Under the pieces are notes generated by a model. That model searched no databases. It was not told where the DNA came from and saw only the letters and a list, made by a program, of their open reading frames with translations. From assembly GCA_966249405.1 (NCBI GenBank), contig CBINDO010000004.1, positions 12,537 to 76,536 of the forward strand: DNA of 64,000 bases, in the 5' to 3' direction. Below, in pieces: positions 8,206-16,545 of the stretch. The DNA is from SZUA-265 sp966249405. GTDB lineage: Bacteria; Myxococcota_A; Polyangia; Polyangiales; Polyangiaceae. A program made the position numbers and the translations under genes. The stretch's first letter is position 1. Every line of letters begins with the position of its first letter.

Positions 8206-9741
8206 TCATTCGGGTTGGGTCGCTGTGACCGTGTCGTTGACGATCCAGTCCGTGTCTTCGATGGCCGTGGCGTCGGGCCAAGTGATGCGGACTTTGTCGA
8301 AAGCCGAAGTCGAACCGAGACCGAAATGCACCGACGGACTAGCGGACAGGAATGGTTGGCCCGAAGCGAAGAAGTGACGTTCGACTTTCTTCTTGCCGAC
8401 GTTGACCTCGACGGTCGTGCCCAACGCCGCCGCGTTGCCGTCGGTACCTACGAAACGAAAGTCGAAGTAGTTGCCACCCTCGACTTCGAGTGGTTCGAGC
8501 CGGTTGAGGTACAAGCCCGTCCCCTTCTTGCCTGCGGTGAGAAGGTCGACGTCCCCATCGTTGTCGAGGTCGACGCAGACGAGGCTCGAAATGGGTAACT
8601 CCGATCCTGGCGCGAGTTCCACACCGTCGGCAAACGTGGACTTGCTGGTTCCCAGTTTGACCACGATGTCACTAGAGGCGGAGAGCACGTCGAGCCGGCC
8701 GTCGTTGTCGAAGTCTTCGACGCACCCGAGCCCGCCCACGCCCAGCCCGTTCACGGCGCTTTCCGCGTCGAATTCGCCAGCGGAATCGTTCTCGAAGACT
8801 CGAGTTTCCTCGTCGGAGTAGCGGAACCAATCGACGTCGCCGTCGTTGTCGTAATCGATGAACGCCACACCCGTCACGTCCAAGTCATCCTCCGCCAAAA
8901 GCCGGAACCTGAACGAGTCCGGCAGCTCCGGGGGCTGCACGGTGGGAACGTCTGCGTCCAAGCCCGCATCGAGGACCAAGGATGACGAGGCCCCCGCATC
9001 GCCGGCATCGGGTTGCGGCTCGAGTTGCTCCAGCCAGCCAGTGCCGACTCCGGGAATACCGGCGACGATGTCCCAGCGACCATCGCCATTGACGTCCGTT
9101 GGTTGCAGGAACGGCGCCTGCTGGCCTGCGCCGGTGGGCGTGAAACGTTGCTCGTGGGCCAGCGTGTACTTCCCACCCTCCGCGCCGAGTAGTACGTAGA
9201 GGTGAACGCCCGTCTCGTCGCCGCCGTCCGCCTCGGTACTCTCACCGGAGAGCACGAAATCGAGTCTGCCGTCGCGGTTGACGTCGAGCGTGACGAACGC
9301 CGTCAGCGGCGCCAGCACCGGCAACGCGAGGGATTGTTCCGAGTACTCGTCGACGCTATCGGCGTGGAACCGCCGCAACACTCCGTCGGCGTCGATGACC
9401 AACAAGTCCGCGCACTGGTCGCCGGTCAGGTCCAACCACGCGGCTTGACGGATCGGTCCGCCCGGAACTCCGGCCAACTTCAGCGGCTGGCTGAGCCCCT
9501 GGCCTGCGATCGCGATGTTAATGTAGGGAGCGCCTTCCCCCCACGTGAGGACGTCCAACCACGAGTCGTCGTTGGCGTCGGCGACGAACACCTTCGCGGC
9601 GGGGTCAGCCTCTTCCGTTATCAGAATCGGGCTCGAGAAGCGGAAGCTCGGAGGCGTAGGTGCAGGTCCAGAGCTCTCGGCGCAACTCGCGACGCCCAAG
9701 CAAAATCCAGCAGTCGAAAGGGCACGTCGAACGACACTCAT
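8206..9741 (-). CDS. FG-GAP/VCBS repeat lipoprotein with ASPIC/UnbV-type C-terminus
   Basis: A 511-residue predicted lipoprotein: the signal region STAGFCLGVASC ends in a lipobox, followed by a short Pro-rich linker. The body carries repeated Asp-rich calcium-type loops such as DANDDSWLDVL, DVNRDGRLDFVL, DVNGDGRWDIV and DYDNDGDVDWF, the signature of FG-GAP/VCBS beta-propellers. The last 90 residues (GLGSTSAFDKVRITWPDATAIEDTDW) match the ASPIC/UnbV module usually found after such propellers. These proteins are surface or periplasmic and often bind partners or calcium; no catalytic site is visible. Confidence 0.85.
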   Translation of the reverse strand: MSVVRRALSTAGFCLGVASCAESSGPAPTPPSFRFSSPILITEEADPAAKVFVADANDDSWLDVLTWGEGAPYINIAIAGQGLSQPLKLAGVPGGPIRQAAWLDLTGDQCADLLVIDADGVLRRFHADSVDEYSEQSLALPVLAPLTAFVTLDVNRDGRLDFVLSGESTEADGGDETGVHLYVLLGAEGGKYTLAHEQRFTPTGAGQQAPFLQPTDVNGDGRWDIVAGIPGVGTGWLEQLEPQPDAGDAGASSSLVLDAGLDADVPTVQPPELPDSFRFRLLAEDDLDVTGVAFIDYDNDGDVDWFRYSDEETRVFENDSAGEFDAESAVNGLGVGGLGCVEDFDNDGRLDVLSASSDIVVKLGTSKSTFADGVELAPGSELPISSLVCVDLDNDGDVDLLTAGKKGTGLYLNRLEPLEVEGGNYFDFRFVGTDGNAAALGTTVEVNVGKKKVERHFFASGQPFLSASPSVHFGLGSTSAFDKVRITWPDATAIEDTDWIVNDTVTATQPE

Positions 9742-9892
9742 ACGCCGCGTGATGCCCTGGCCACGACGCGGAGCGCAAGCCGATTGCCCAGCGTTTGCGC
9801 AGATTTCGGTGTGTACAGCGCGGTGTGCTCTGGGCCATCGCAGCCTGGGTCGATTGCTACCCGGCTGGCGAACCTGCTACACCCGTCGCGGC

Positions 9893-11164
9893 ATGACGGC
9901 CGCGTACCTGCTGACGACCTTGGGACTCGTCCCCTACTTTGCTTCGCGAGCGCTACTGCCGCTGTTCATGACGGCATTGATGCTCCGGCTCGGCACCGAA
10001 TGGGCGTTCGTCGCTCCGCTCATGGGCGTACCTTTCGTGGCCGATCTGCCGCACTGGGCAACGTCCAACGTCGCGCTGGCCAGCCTCGGCGTCGGCGCGG
10101 CGATCGAGGCGGTACTCATGCGCGAACCCGCGTTGCGCGAGAAGTTGTCGCTGACCGACGCGGAGCTGAAAGCCGTGTTGGCGTTGCTCTTGTGCTTGGT
10201 TTTGGCCCCCGAGGCTCGCGGGCAGTCCGCGCCGTCTGGAGCGGGCCTGCATCCGACCCCTCTTCACGGCGTCGCTTGGCTGGGAGCAAGCACCGGTCAG
10301 TACGTGTGGTCGGCGCTGGTAGGAGCCTGCGTATTGGTGGTGTCTCGCAGTCGAAACCGCTTCTACGACTGGCTCGCGAAGCTGGACGAGGACGACGATC
10401 TCGGCGTTCAGCGCGTCCTCGCATGGTTGGAGGACGCGCTCGGCGTGCTCGGTGTCGTGACCGTTTTCATCGTGCCGCTGCTAGCGGGTGCGGCGGCGCT
10501 AGGTGCGTTGGCGTGCAGCCTGCTCGTGGCGCGTCGCTTGCGGCGGCAACGCGCCACTGACCAGAGGCCGTGCGTCGAGTGCGGCACCCCGATCGAGGCC
10601 TGCGCGCCCCATTGTCCTTCGTGTCGCACGGCGCAACCGTCACCTCGCGCCGTAGGTTTACTCGGAACAATCTCGGCTCGGGCTGCGTCGCCGGAGCATC
10701 CACTGCAGCTCATCCGGAGCAAACGCTGCACGTATTGTGGAACACGGCTGCGTGGCGCGGGGGTCGAGGTCCGTTGCCAGCGCTGCGGAACCCCAGCGTT
10801 TTCCTCCCGCCAAGCCGTAGAGGCGTACCTGCAGTCCATCTCGCGGGACGTCCCCGCCACCGTCCTGACCATGGCCGCCTGCGGAGCCGTTCCGGTGTTC
10901 GGATTGTTCGCGGGTGTGCTGTACTTACGACTGACGTTATTGGCCGCCATACGTCAATACACGCCCATATCGACGCGCGTCTTCGGGCGTTGGTTACTGC
11001 GCGGAGTAAACGGCATCCTGCTGCTACTCCAACCGGTCCCGCTGCTCGGTATGGTGACGCTGCCGCTGACGGCGCTCACAAACACCTGGTTCTACACCAC
11101 ACGATTGAAGCGCGCCGCGACTCAGCTCAAACCCAAAGATTACAGTGAGACGTTGCGACGATGA
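9893..11164 (+). CDS. Multi-spanning membrane protein with paired zinc ribbons
   Basis: A 423-residue protein I cannot assign to a named family. The N-terminal half has about four or five hydrophobic segments (from AAYLLTTLGLVPYFASRALLPLF to VLGVVTVFIVPLLAGAAAL). Two four-cysteine zinc ribbons follow: C-x2-C...C-x2-C in CVECGTPIEACAPHCPSC and again in CTYCGTRLRGAGVEVRCQRC. Two further membrane segments complete it (AACGAVPVFGLFAGVLYL and GILLLLQPVPLLGMVTLP). PqiA-type proteins also mix ribbons and membrane helices, but their motifs differ. The ATG at 9893 is the first sensible start; the frame is open upstream without a ribosome binding site. Confidence 0.65.
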   Translation: MTAAYLLTTLGLVPYFASRALLPLFMTALMLRLGTEWAFVAPLMGVPFVADLPHWATSNVALASLGVGAAIEAVLMREPALREKLSLTDAELKAVLALLLCLVLAPEARGQSAPSGAGLHPTPLHGVAWLGASTGQYVWSALVGACVLVVSRSRNRFYDWLAKLDEDDDLGVQRVLAWLEDALGVLGVVTVFIVPLLAGAAALGALACSLLVARRLRRQRATDQRPCVECGTPIEACAPHCPSCRTAQPSPRAVGLLGTISARAASPEHPLQLIRSKRCTYCGTRLRGAGVEVRCQRCGTPAFSSRQAVEAYLQSISRDVPATVLTMAACGAVPVFGLFAGVLYLRLTLLAAIRQYTPISTRVFGRWLLRGVNGILLLLQPVPLLGMVTLPLTALTNTWFYTTRLKRAATQLKPKDYSETLRR

Positions 11165-11183
11165 GGAGGTGAGCCACCCCCGC

Positions 11184-11954
11184 TCACGTCAACAGCAACG
11201 GCTTTTGTTCTGGCCACGACAAGAGTTCGATGCTCCCGTGGTCGAGCTTGACGTACGATCCGCCGCGCACCCAGTTGCCGGCGTTCACATATCGCCTACC
11301 TGGCCCCAATTGCACGTCCTCGGGCTTGTGCGTGTGACCGAACACGACGACGTCGAAACCACGCTGGAGCAGCATGTCCGCGGCCTCGTAGTACACGCTC
11401 TGCTCGACGCGGTCATTGCGAAAGCCGGCCTTGATGCGTTGCTTGACGTCCTCGTACCAGCTCCAGACTCGATACACGTCGGGGTAGAGATGGAGCAACG
11501 GTCCAACGAGCCGGGTGAGACGCTCGTACAACGCCGGGTGTTTGACGAACGAGGGATCGTAGAGGTGACCGTGTTCGATGCGCACCCGCAGGTCGCCGGT
11601 AGTCACGTTGAGGAACGGCGTGATCTCGATTTGGCCAGACGCGACCGCGCCCCGCGTGAAGGTGCTGATGAACTTCTCGAGCACGATGTCGTGATTACCC
11701 ACGACGTAAAACACCCGCAGCCCTGCGTCGAGGTGCGCGCGCAGACGTCGCATCACGTCGACCGAATCGTGCGCCAAGCTCGCGAAGCTCGCCTGCAGGA
11801 TTTCGAAGCCGTCGCCATTGATGCACAGGTCGAAGCCTTGGGTACGCGCGTAGTCGAAGAAGTGCAGCAACGTCTGTGACGCCTTGCTGAACGGGTTCCC
11901 GACGTGCAGGTCGGAGATCACCAACATCCGCTGCTGCGACGTCTCGATGATCAT
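11184..11954 (-). CDS. Metallophosphoesterase, LpxH-like
   Basis: This 256-residue calcineurin-like phosphoesterase has all core metal motifs: D-x-H in LVISDLHVG, GD in INGDGFE, GNHD in VVGNHD and GHTH in VVFGHTHKPE. Length and order match UDP-2,3-diacylglucosamine hydrolases (LpxH) and their relatives, which act at the cytoplasmic face of the inner membrane, but the LpxH assignment is not certain. It follows the cNMP-binding gene on the same strand with a 75-bp spacer containing a dispersed repeat, so the two may be co-transcribed. Confidence 0.82.
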   Translation of the reverse strand: MIIETSQQRMLVISDLHVGNPFSKASQTLLHFFDYARTQGFDLCINGDGFEILQASFASLAHDSVDVMRRLRAHLDAGLRVFYVVGNHDIVLEKFISTFTRGAVASGQIEITPFLNVTTGDLRVRIEHGHLYDPSFVKHPALYERLTRLVGPLLHLYPDVYRVWSWYEDVKQRIKAGFRNDRVEQSVYYEAADMLLQRGFDVVVFGHTHKPEDVQLGPGRRYVNAGNWVRGGSYVKLDHGSIELLSWPEQKPLLLT

Positions 11955-11972
11955 GAGTGCTCGACCGCCTGG

Positions 11973-12016
11973 GGTTGGGCCCAGCCCGTGCGCGGCACCT
12001 GGCGGCTCCCTCCCAC
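11973..12016 (-). repeat. Dispersed intergenic element, copy 2 of 3
   Basis: On the reverse strand this reads GTGGGAGGGAGCCGC, 17 variable bases, then CTGGGCCCAACC. Both conserved boxes are identical to copy 3 at 35879-35923. It fills most of the spacer between the cNMP-binding gene and the phosphoesterase gene. Confidence 0.75.
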
Positions 12017-12029
12017 CCCGTCACGAACG

Positions 12030-12491
12030 TCAACCCTCACTGCGTCGCCCCCCTTCGGCCATGTACAACAACGAGTCGCGGCGCCCGCTCGCGACGGCAG
12101 GCGCCGGGGCGGGGTGCGCGGCGCTGGTGAGCAGTCGCGCGTTGAGCGTTCGAACGCGTCCACTCAGGCGCCGCAACAGCTCGAACGCGAACGTCGGATC
12201 GCGACGCAAGCGCACGAGCAGCGCACCGGCGCTCAACACCAACACGCGTGTATCACCCACGGCCTCGGCGCTCGCGTCGCGGGGGAGCCCTTCGAGGACG
12301 CTCATCTCGCCGAAGAAGTCCCCCTTGTCCAACGTCGCCAGTTCCAGGACCGCGCCGGCCGCGCCTTTGAAAATCCGCACCCTGCCGCTCTGGATGACGT
12401 ACATCTCCTGGCTGACCTCGCCTTCACGGCAAATCAGAGTTCCCCCGTCGTATTCTCGCTCCACTTCACCCTGGCGACCGCGACTGCTCAC
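12030..12491 (-). CDS. Cyclic-nucleotide-binding (Crp-like sensor) domain protein
   Basis: A 153-residue protein made almost wholly of one cNMP-binding beta-barrel: GTLICREGEVSQEMYVIQSGRVRIFK and the phosphate-binding-cassette region DFFGEMSVLEGLPRDASAEA. The usual PBC arginine position is occupied (LPRDAS), so nucleotide binding is plausible. There is no C-terminal DNA-binding helix-turn-helix, so it is not a Crp-type transcription factor and more likely acts through a protein partner. The last 40 residues are low-complexity. The start is a GTG. Confidence 0.82.
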   Translation of the reverse strand: MSSRGRQGEVEREYDGGTLICREGEVSQEMYVIQSGRVRIFKGAAGAVLELATLDKGDFFGEMSVLEGLPRDASAEAVGDTRVLVLSAGALLVRLRRDPTFAFELLRRLSGRVRTLNARLLTSAAHPAPAPAVASGRRDSLLYMAEGGRRSEG

Positions 12492-12584
12492 CGTTCCAGT
12501 CTACCGGCTAGGCTTCGCGAAATGTACGAAAGTTGCGACAGTTTGCCTGTCGACCCCGTCAAATCGCGTTAAAAGGCCAGCCCG

Positions 12585-13904
12585 ATGTCGATCGTCTCAA
12601 CCCTTTCCCACGATGCTCCCGACTTCGAGGCCCGCCTCGAGTCGCTCCGGTCCCGCTTGCACGGCGGCAACCTGGTAGCGGGAGGCCCGTCGGCCGTGGA
12701 CGTTCCAAAGACCGTGGCCGAAATCCTCACTCGCGTCCGCACCGGCGGCGACGCGGCTGCGGCCGAGCTCACCAACCAGTACGACAAGGCGACGCTGACG
12801 CCACAGACGTTGCGGGTGTCCGCAGAGGAGTTGCGTCGCGCCCATGCTGACGCGGATCCGGACTTTCTCGCGTTGATGCGCGCGGCGATCGCCAACATCC
12901 GTGAGTACCAATCCCACATTCGTCACGTGTCGCCGCCACCGCTGACGCGCGGAGGTCGCACGCTCGGCGTTCGTTACACGCCGCTCGACCGCGTGGCCGT
13001 CTACGTGCCTGGCGGTCAAGCGCTGTATCCGTCGACGGTCCTCATGACCGTGGTGCCGGCGCAAGTTGCAGGCGTCAGAGAGATCGCGATGTTCTCCCCT
13101 CCACGCGGTGGTGAGATGAGCCCCATGGCGCTGGCTCTGGCCGCAGAACTCGGCGTCACGGAGGTCTATCGCTTAGGGGGCGCGGTGGCCGTGGCTGCCG
13201 CGGGGTTTGGAACGGAAACCATCAGACCCGTGGCCAAGATCGTGGGCCCGGGCAATGCCTTCGTCGCTGAAGCCAAACGTCAGCTGTTCGGGCGCGTCGG
13301 CATCGACTCGATCGCGGGGCCCAGCGAGGTGCTCATCGTGGCAGACGACAGCGCGAACCCGGCGTGGGTTGCCGCGGACATGCTGGCGCAAGCTGAACAC
13401 AACCCAGGTTCGTCCCTATTGGTCACCCCGTCCGCGAGCTTGAGTCGCGCCGTACAGGCCGAGCTCGCGCGGCAGCTCGAGTCCTTGGAGCGGGCGGACG
13501 TGACTCGTCCGTCGCTGCAAGCCTACAGCGCGGTCATCGTCACTCGCGACTTGTCTCACGCGTGCGAGATCGCGAACCTGTTCGCGACCGAACACCTTCA
13601 AATAATGACGGCGGACGACGACACCTGTCTCACCCGGATCCGTCACGCGGGCGCCATCTTCGTCGGACATCACACGCCGGTACCCTTGGGCGACTACTTC
13701 GCCGGGCCTTCTCACGTGTTACCGACCGGGGGTACGGCGCGTTTCTTCGGCCCCCTCAGCTGCAACGACTTCTTGAAGGCGAGCAGCACGCTGCACTACG
13801 ACGCCCTCAGCCTCGCGACGGACGCGCCACACGTAGATGCGTTCGCGCGACGCGAGGGCCTGACGGCCCACGCGCGCGCCGCGACGATCCGCACCGAAAC
13901 TTGA
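12585..13904 (+). CDS. hisD: Histidinol dehydrogenase
   Basis: HisD carries out the last two oxidations of histidine synthesis, L-histidinol to L-histidine with NAD and zinc, in the cytoplasm. The 439-residue chain has the family signature GPSEVLIVADDSANPAWVAADMLAQAEHNPGSS, the catalytic Glu-His pair in ATEHLQI, and the C-terminal GHHTPVPLGDYFAGPSHVLPT. Length is normal. No other his gene is in the window, so the pathway is dispersed. The ATG at 12585 has only a weak upstream purine stretch. Confidence 0.95.
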   Translation: MSIVSTLSHDAPDFEARLESLRSRLHGGNLVAGGPSAVDVPKTVAEILTRVRTGGDAAAAELTNQYDKATLTPQTLRVSAEELRRAHADADPDFLALMRAAIANIREYQSHIRHVSPPPLTRGGRTLGVRYTPLDRVAVYVPGGQALYPSTVLMTVVPAQVAGVREIAMFSPPRGGEMSPMALALAAELGVTEVYRLGGAVAVAAAGFGTETIRPVAKIVGPGNAFVAEAKRQLFGRVGIDSIAGPSEVLIVADDSANPAWVAADMLAQAEHNPGSSLLVTPSASLSRAVQAELARQLESLERADVTRPSLQAYSAVIVTRDLSHACEIANLFATEHLQIMTADDDTCLTRIRHAGAIFVGHHTPVPLGDYFAGPSHVLPTGGTARFFGPLSCNDFLKASSTLHYDALSLATDAPHVDAFARREGLTAHARAATIRTET

Positions 13905-14037
13905 AGCACGTTCGACCGACGATGGGCGAGCGCCGCCCTTGGCGCCCGCCGCCCTTCGTCTCACCCCTCCCAGCGGAAGGCGCCGCTCGTGTGCCGCAGC
14001 GCCAACACTGAAGGTGAGTGCGCGAGTGTCAACAGGC

Positions 14038-16446
14038 TCAGAATACTGCTTCGACTTTGACGTTGGGCAACATGAGTGGCCCAACCTGCGTGTCACGACA
14101 GTCGACTTTCTGGCTGGAGCCGAGCGGCTCGAAGCAGACACGTCGCATCACGTCCGGGCTTCCGGTGGCGTTCAGCAATTCGCCGACGAGTGACCAGTAA
14201 GAGCGCTCGCTCAAACGAAACCTGCGCTCGACACGAACGTCAGCGCGGAAAAAGAACGGGGCGCGACTTTGATCGAAGGGAGCTCGGAGGCCGTCCATAC
14301 GCCCTGGATAACCGGAATACCCGACGGCACGCGCGCCGAGCCGCCAGTTGGCACCCAGGGTATAAAGGCCGGCTAGATTGACGACGTGGGTACGGTCCGC
14401 GCCAGACACCGTCTCGTAATCGTCGTAAGTGCGGGTCGTGCGGGACAACGTGTAAGACAGAATGCCCCCGAACCGACGCGTCAACGACCGCCGCAAGGAC
14501 AGCTCCAGGCCGTACGAGCGTCCCAACGAACGCTCCTGCACGTCGAGCGCAAGACTCTGGTTCGCTCCGAACGGATCGGTCACGCCGAAAATGGCGTTGT
14601 GAAACACGGCTGCCGAGCCTACCCAGTCATTGGGCAAGCGCGCCTCGATGCCGGAGGTCGTGAACACGGCCCGTTGAAGCCCCTCGGTGCCAAGCCCGGC
14701 GACACGTATTGCCGCGATGTTCGGCAACCAGTTGGGCGTCTGGTGCGCGATGCCGAAGCCATGGGTCGTCTGGAACGTGTCCGAAAGTCGGTAAGTCGCC
14801 GAGATGCGCGGATCGAAGGCCCACTGTTTGTCACCCAGCGTCGAATAGTGCTCGACGCGTAACCCAGGCACGACACGCACCCGCGGACTCACGTCCCACG
14901 ACAGCTCGGTGTAGCCGCCAGCCATGCTGTCCACGCGCGAGGGGAACAGCTCGAAAATCTCTTTCTGAGCGCGCTCCAAGAACACGTTCAAGTCGTAGTC
15001 GTCGCGACTGCCGTTGATGCCCGTCTCCCACTTCAGCTCCTCAGAAAAGCGGTGCGTGATTTGGGCGCGGCCTGCCAAACGGAAGTCCGTCGATAATCCG
15101 TCGGGGACCTCCGTGGAGTCGTGTTCGACCGTAACCGCAACGCGCGACGTCGTCGCTGACCCAAAAGAGTGGTCCCAACGCAGGTCGGCGATGTGGAACT
15201 CGCTCTCCCATTTCTCTTCCTGTTGTTGAGCCAGGTCGTACGCGCCAACGAGGAACACCCCCACGTTGTCGCGTGGAGTGACCGCGTACGTGACATACCC
15301 CTGATAGTTCCAGAAATCGGCTTTTACGGAGCTGAAGAGACTCGCCGCCAGGGCCACGTAGGAATAACGGCCAGCGACGAAGAAACGCCCTTTGCCGCCG
15401 GCGAACGGCGTATCCACCATGCCACCAGCATCGAACACTCCCAGCGACAAGTTGACCGTGCGATTGCCGCTCGGCGGGCGCATGTCCCCCTCGACGACGC
15501 CGCCGGCGTTGCCGCCGTACCGTGAAGGCGCCGGGCCCGAGTGCAAGTGAACGGCGTCTATCAGTTCTGGGTGAATGATGCTCGGCCCCAGGAACGCGTG
15601 ATACAAAAACGGTAACCGGACACCATCAAAGTAGAAGCCGGTATTGGCCGGCGGCGCACCACGCACGTAGAAGAACGGTAAGCCCGAAATCGTGGGGGTT
15701 ACCCCAGGCAGCACATCCACCCCTCGCATTGGGTCGCCGAACGCCCCTGGGATCTGGCGCGCCGCAGCACGCGATAGCGTTTGCGTTCCAGCTGCCAACT
15801 TCTCCTGAACGGTCACTTCGGCAGTGGCCTGTTTGCTCGCCGAGGCCGAGCCTCGGGTCGTTGGCGGCGGGGCAGGCGCGGGGGCAGCGCCCTGCTCACT
15901 GCGAACGACGGGCTCGGGTTCGACTGGCACCGTCGCCTGCTCGAAGCTGACTTGGAAATCGATCCTCGCGGCAACCGGGGCGCCGTTACGCAGAGCTGGT
16001 CGAAACCGCCAAGTTAACGCGGCGCTGGCCGCTGCCCCCGCGAACGGTTCATCTCCGAGCAACACCTCCACATCGCGGATGGCCCCGTCGACTCCCACGA
16101 CGAACCTCAGCACGACGACTGCATCCCCTTCGCCGCCCGCCGGATATTCGACGCTCGTGAGGATGGGCTCTGGAGAGGACACCGACGGCAAGGCGCTCGT
16201 CGCAGTCTCCGCTTCGCGCCCAGCATCCGACGTCACGGGTGGATCTTGTGGCTCTTGGCCCCAAGCCTTTGGTGACGTTGATGCGACAACGAGGGCCGTG
16301 AGCAATCCTGCCGCAAACGCTCTGGATGGTAGAGTATCTTGGATTTTTCTGATCCCAGTCGGCTCTCGGGTGATGGTTGCAGTCGTCAATCTTCGAAACC
16401 GGCGCCGAAACGACTGGACGTAGCTGGATACTGCACACAAGCTCAT
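14038..16446 (-). CDS. TonB-dependent receptor with built-in TonB C-terminal domain
   Basis: An 802-residue outer membrane receptor. A signal peptide ends near SPKAWGQ (about residue 65). Residues 95-180 (VEYPAGGEGDAVVVLRFVVGVDGAIRDVEVL to ALTWRFRPALRNGAPVAARIDF) resemble the TonB C-terminal domain, normally part of a separate inner membrane protein. The receptor follows: plug domain at about 230-350 (IPGAFGDPMRGVDVLPG, FYVRGAPPANTGFYFDGVRLP) and a 22-strand-type barrel ending in phenylalanine (VKVEAVF), as barrel assembly requires. The ligand is unknown. It converges with hisD across 133 bp. Confidence 0.85.
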   Translation of the reverse strand: MSLCAVSSYVQSFRRRFRRLTTATITREPTGIRKIQDTLPSRAFAAGLLTALVVASTSPKAWGQEPQDPPVTSDAGREAETATSALPSVSSPEPILTSVEYPAGGEGDAVVVLRFVVGVDGAIRDVEVLLGDEPFAGAAASAALTWRFRPALRNGAPVAARIDFQVSFEQATVPVEPEPVVRSEQGAAPAPAPPPTTRGSASASKQATAEVTVQEKLAAGTQTLSRAAARQIPGAFGDPMRGVDVLPGVTPTISGLPFFYVRGAPPANTGFYFDGVRLPFLYHAFLGPSIIHPELIDAVHLHSGPAPSRYGGNAGGVVEGDMRPPSGNRTVNLSLGVFDAGGMVDTPFAGGKGRFFVAGRYSYVALAASLFSSVKADFWNYQGYVTYAVTPRDNVGVFLVGAYDLAQQQEEKWESEFHIADLRWDHSFGSATTSRVAVTVEHDSTEVPDGLSTDFRLAGRAQITHRFSEELKWETGINGSRDDYDLNVFLERAQKEIFELFPSRVDSMAGGYTELSWDVSPRVRVVPGLRVEHYSTLGDKQWAFDPRISATYRLSDTFQTTHGFGIAHQTPNWLPNIAAIRVAGLGTEGLQRAVFTTSGIEARLPNDWVGSAAVFHNAIFGVTDPFGANQSLALDVQERSLGRSYGLELSLRRSLTRRFGGILSYTLSRTTRTYDDYETVSGADRTHVVNLAGLYTLGANWRLGARAVGYSGYPGRMDGLRAPFDQSRAPFFFRADVRVERRFRLSERSYWSLVGELLNATGSPDVMRRVCFEPLGSSQKVDCRDTQVGPLMLPNVKVEAVF

Positions 16447-16545
16447 GGACGTGACCCACGTTAGCGCAATCTCCAGGCCCTAGCGGGCAATTTTTTTCGG
16501 CATTGCGCCTTTGACTTCCCACGCACCACAACTCCACGAAGAACG

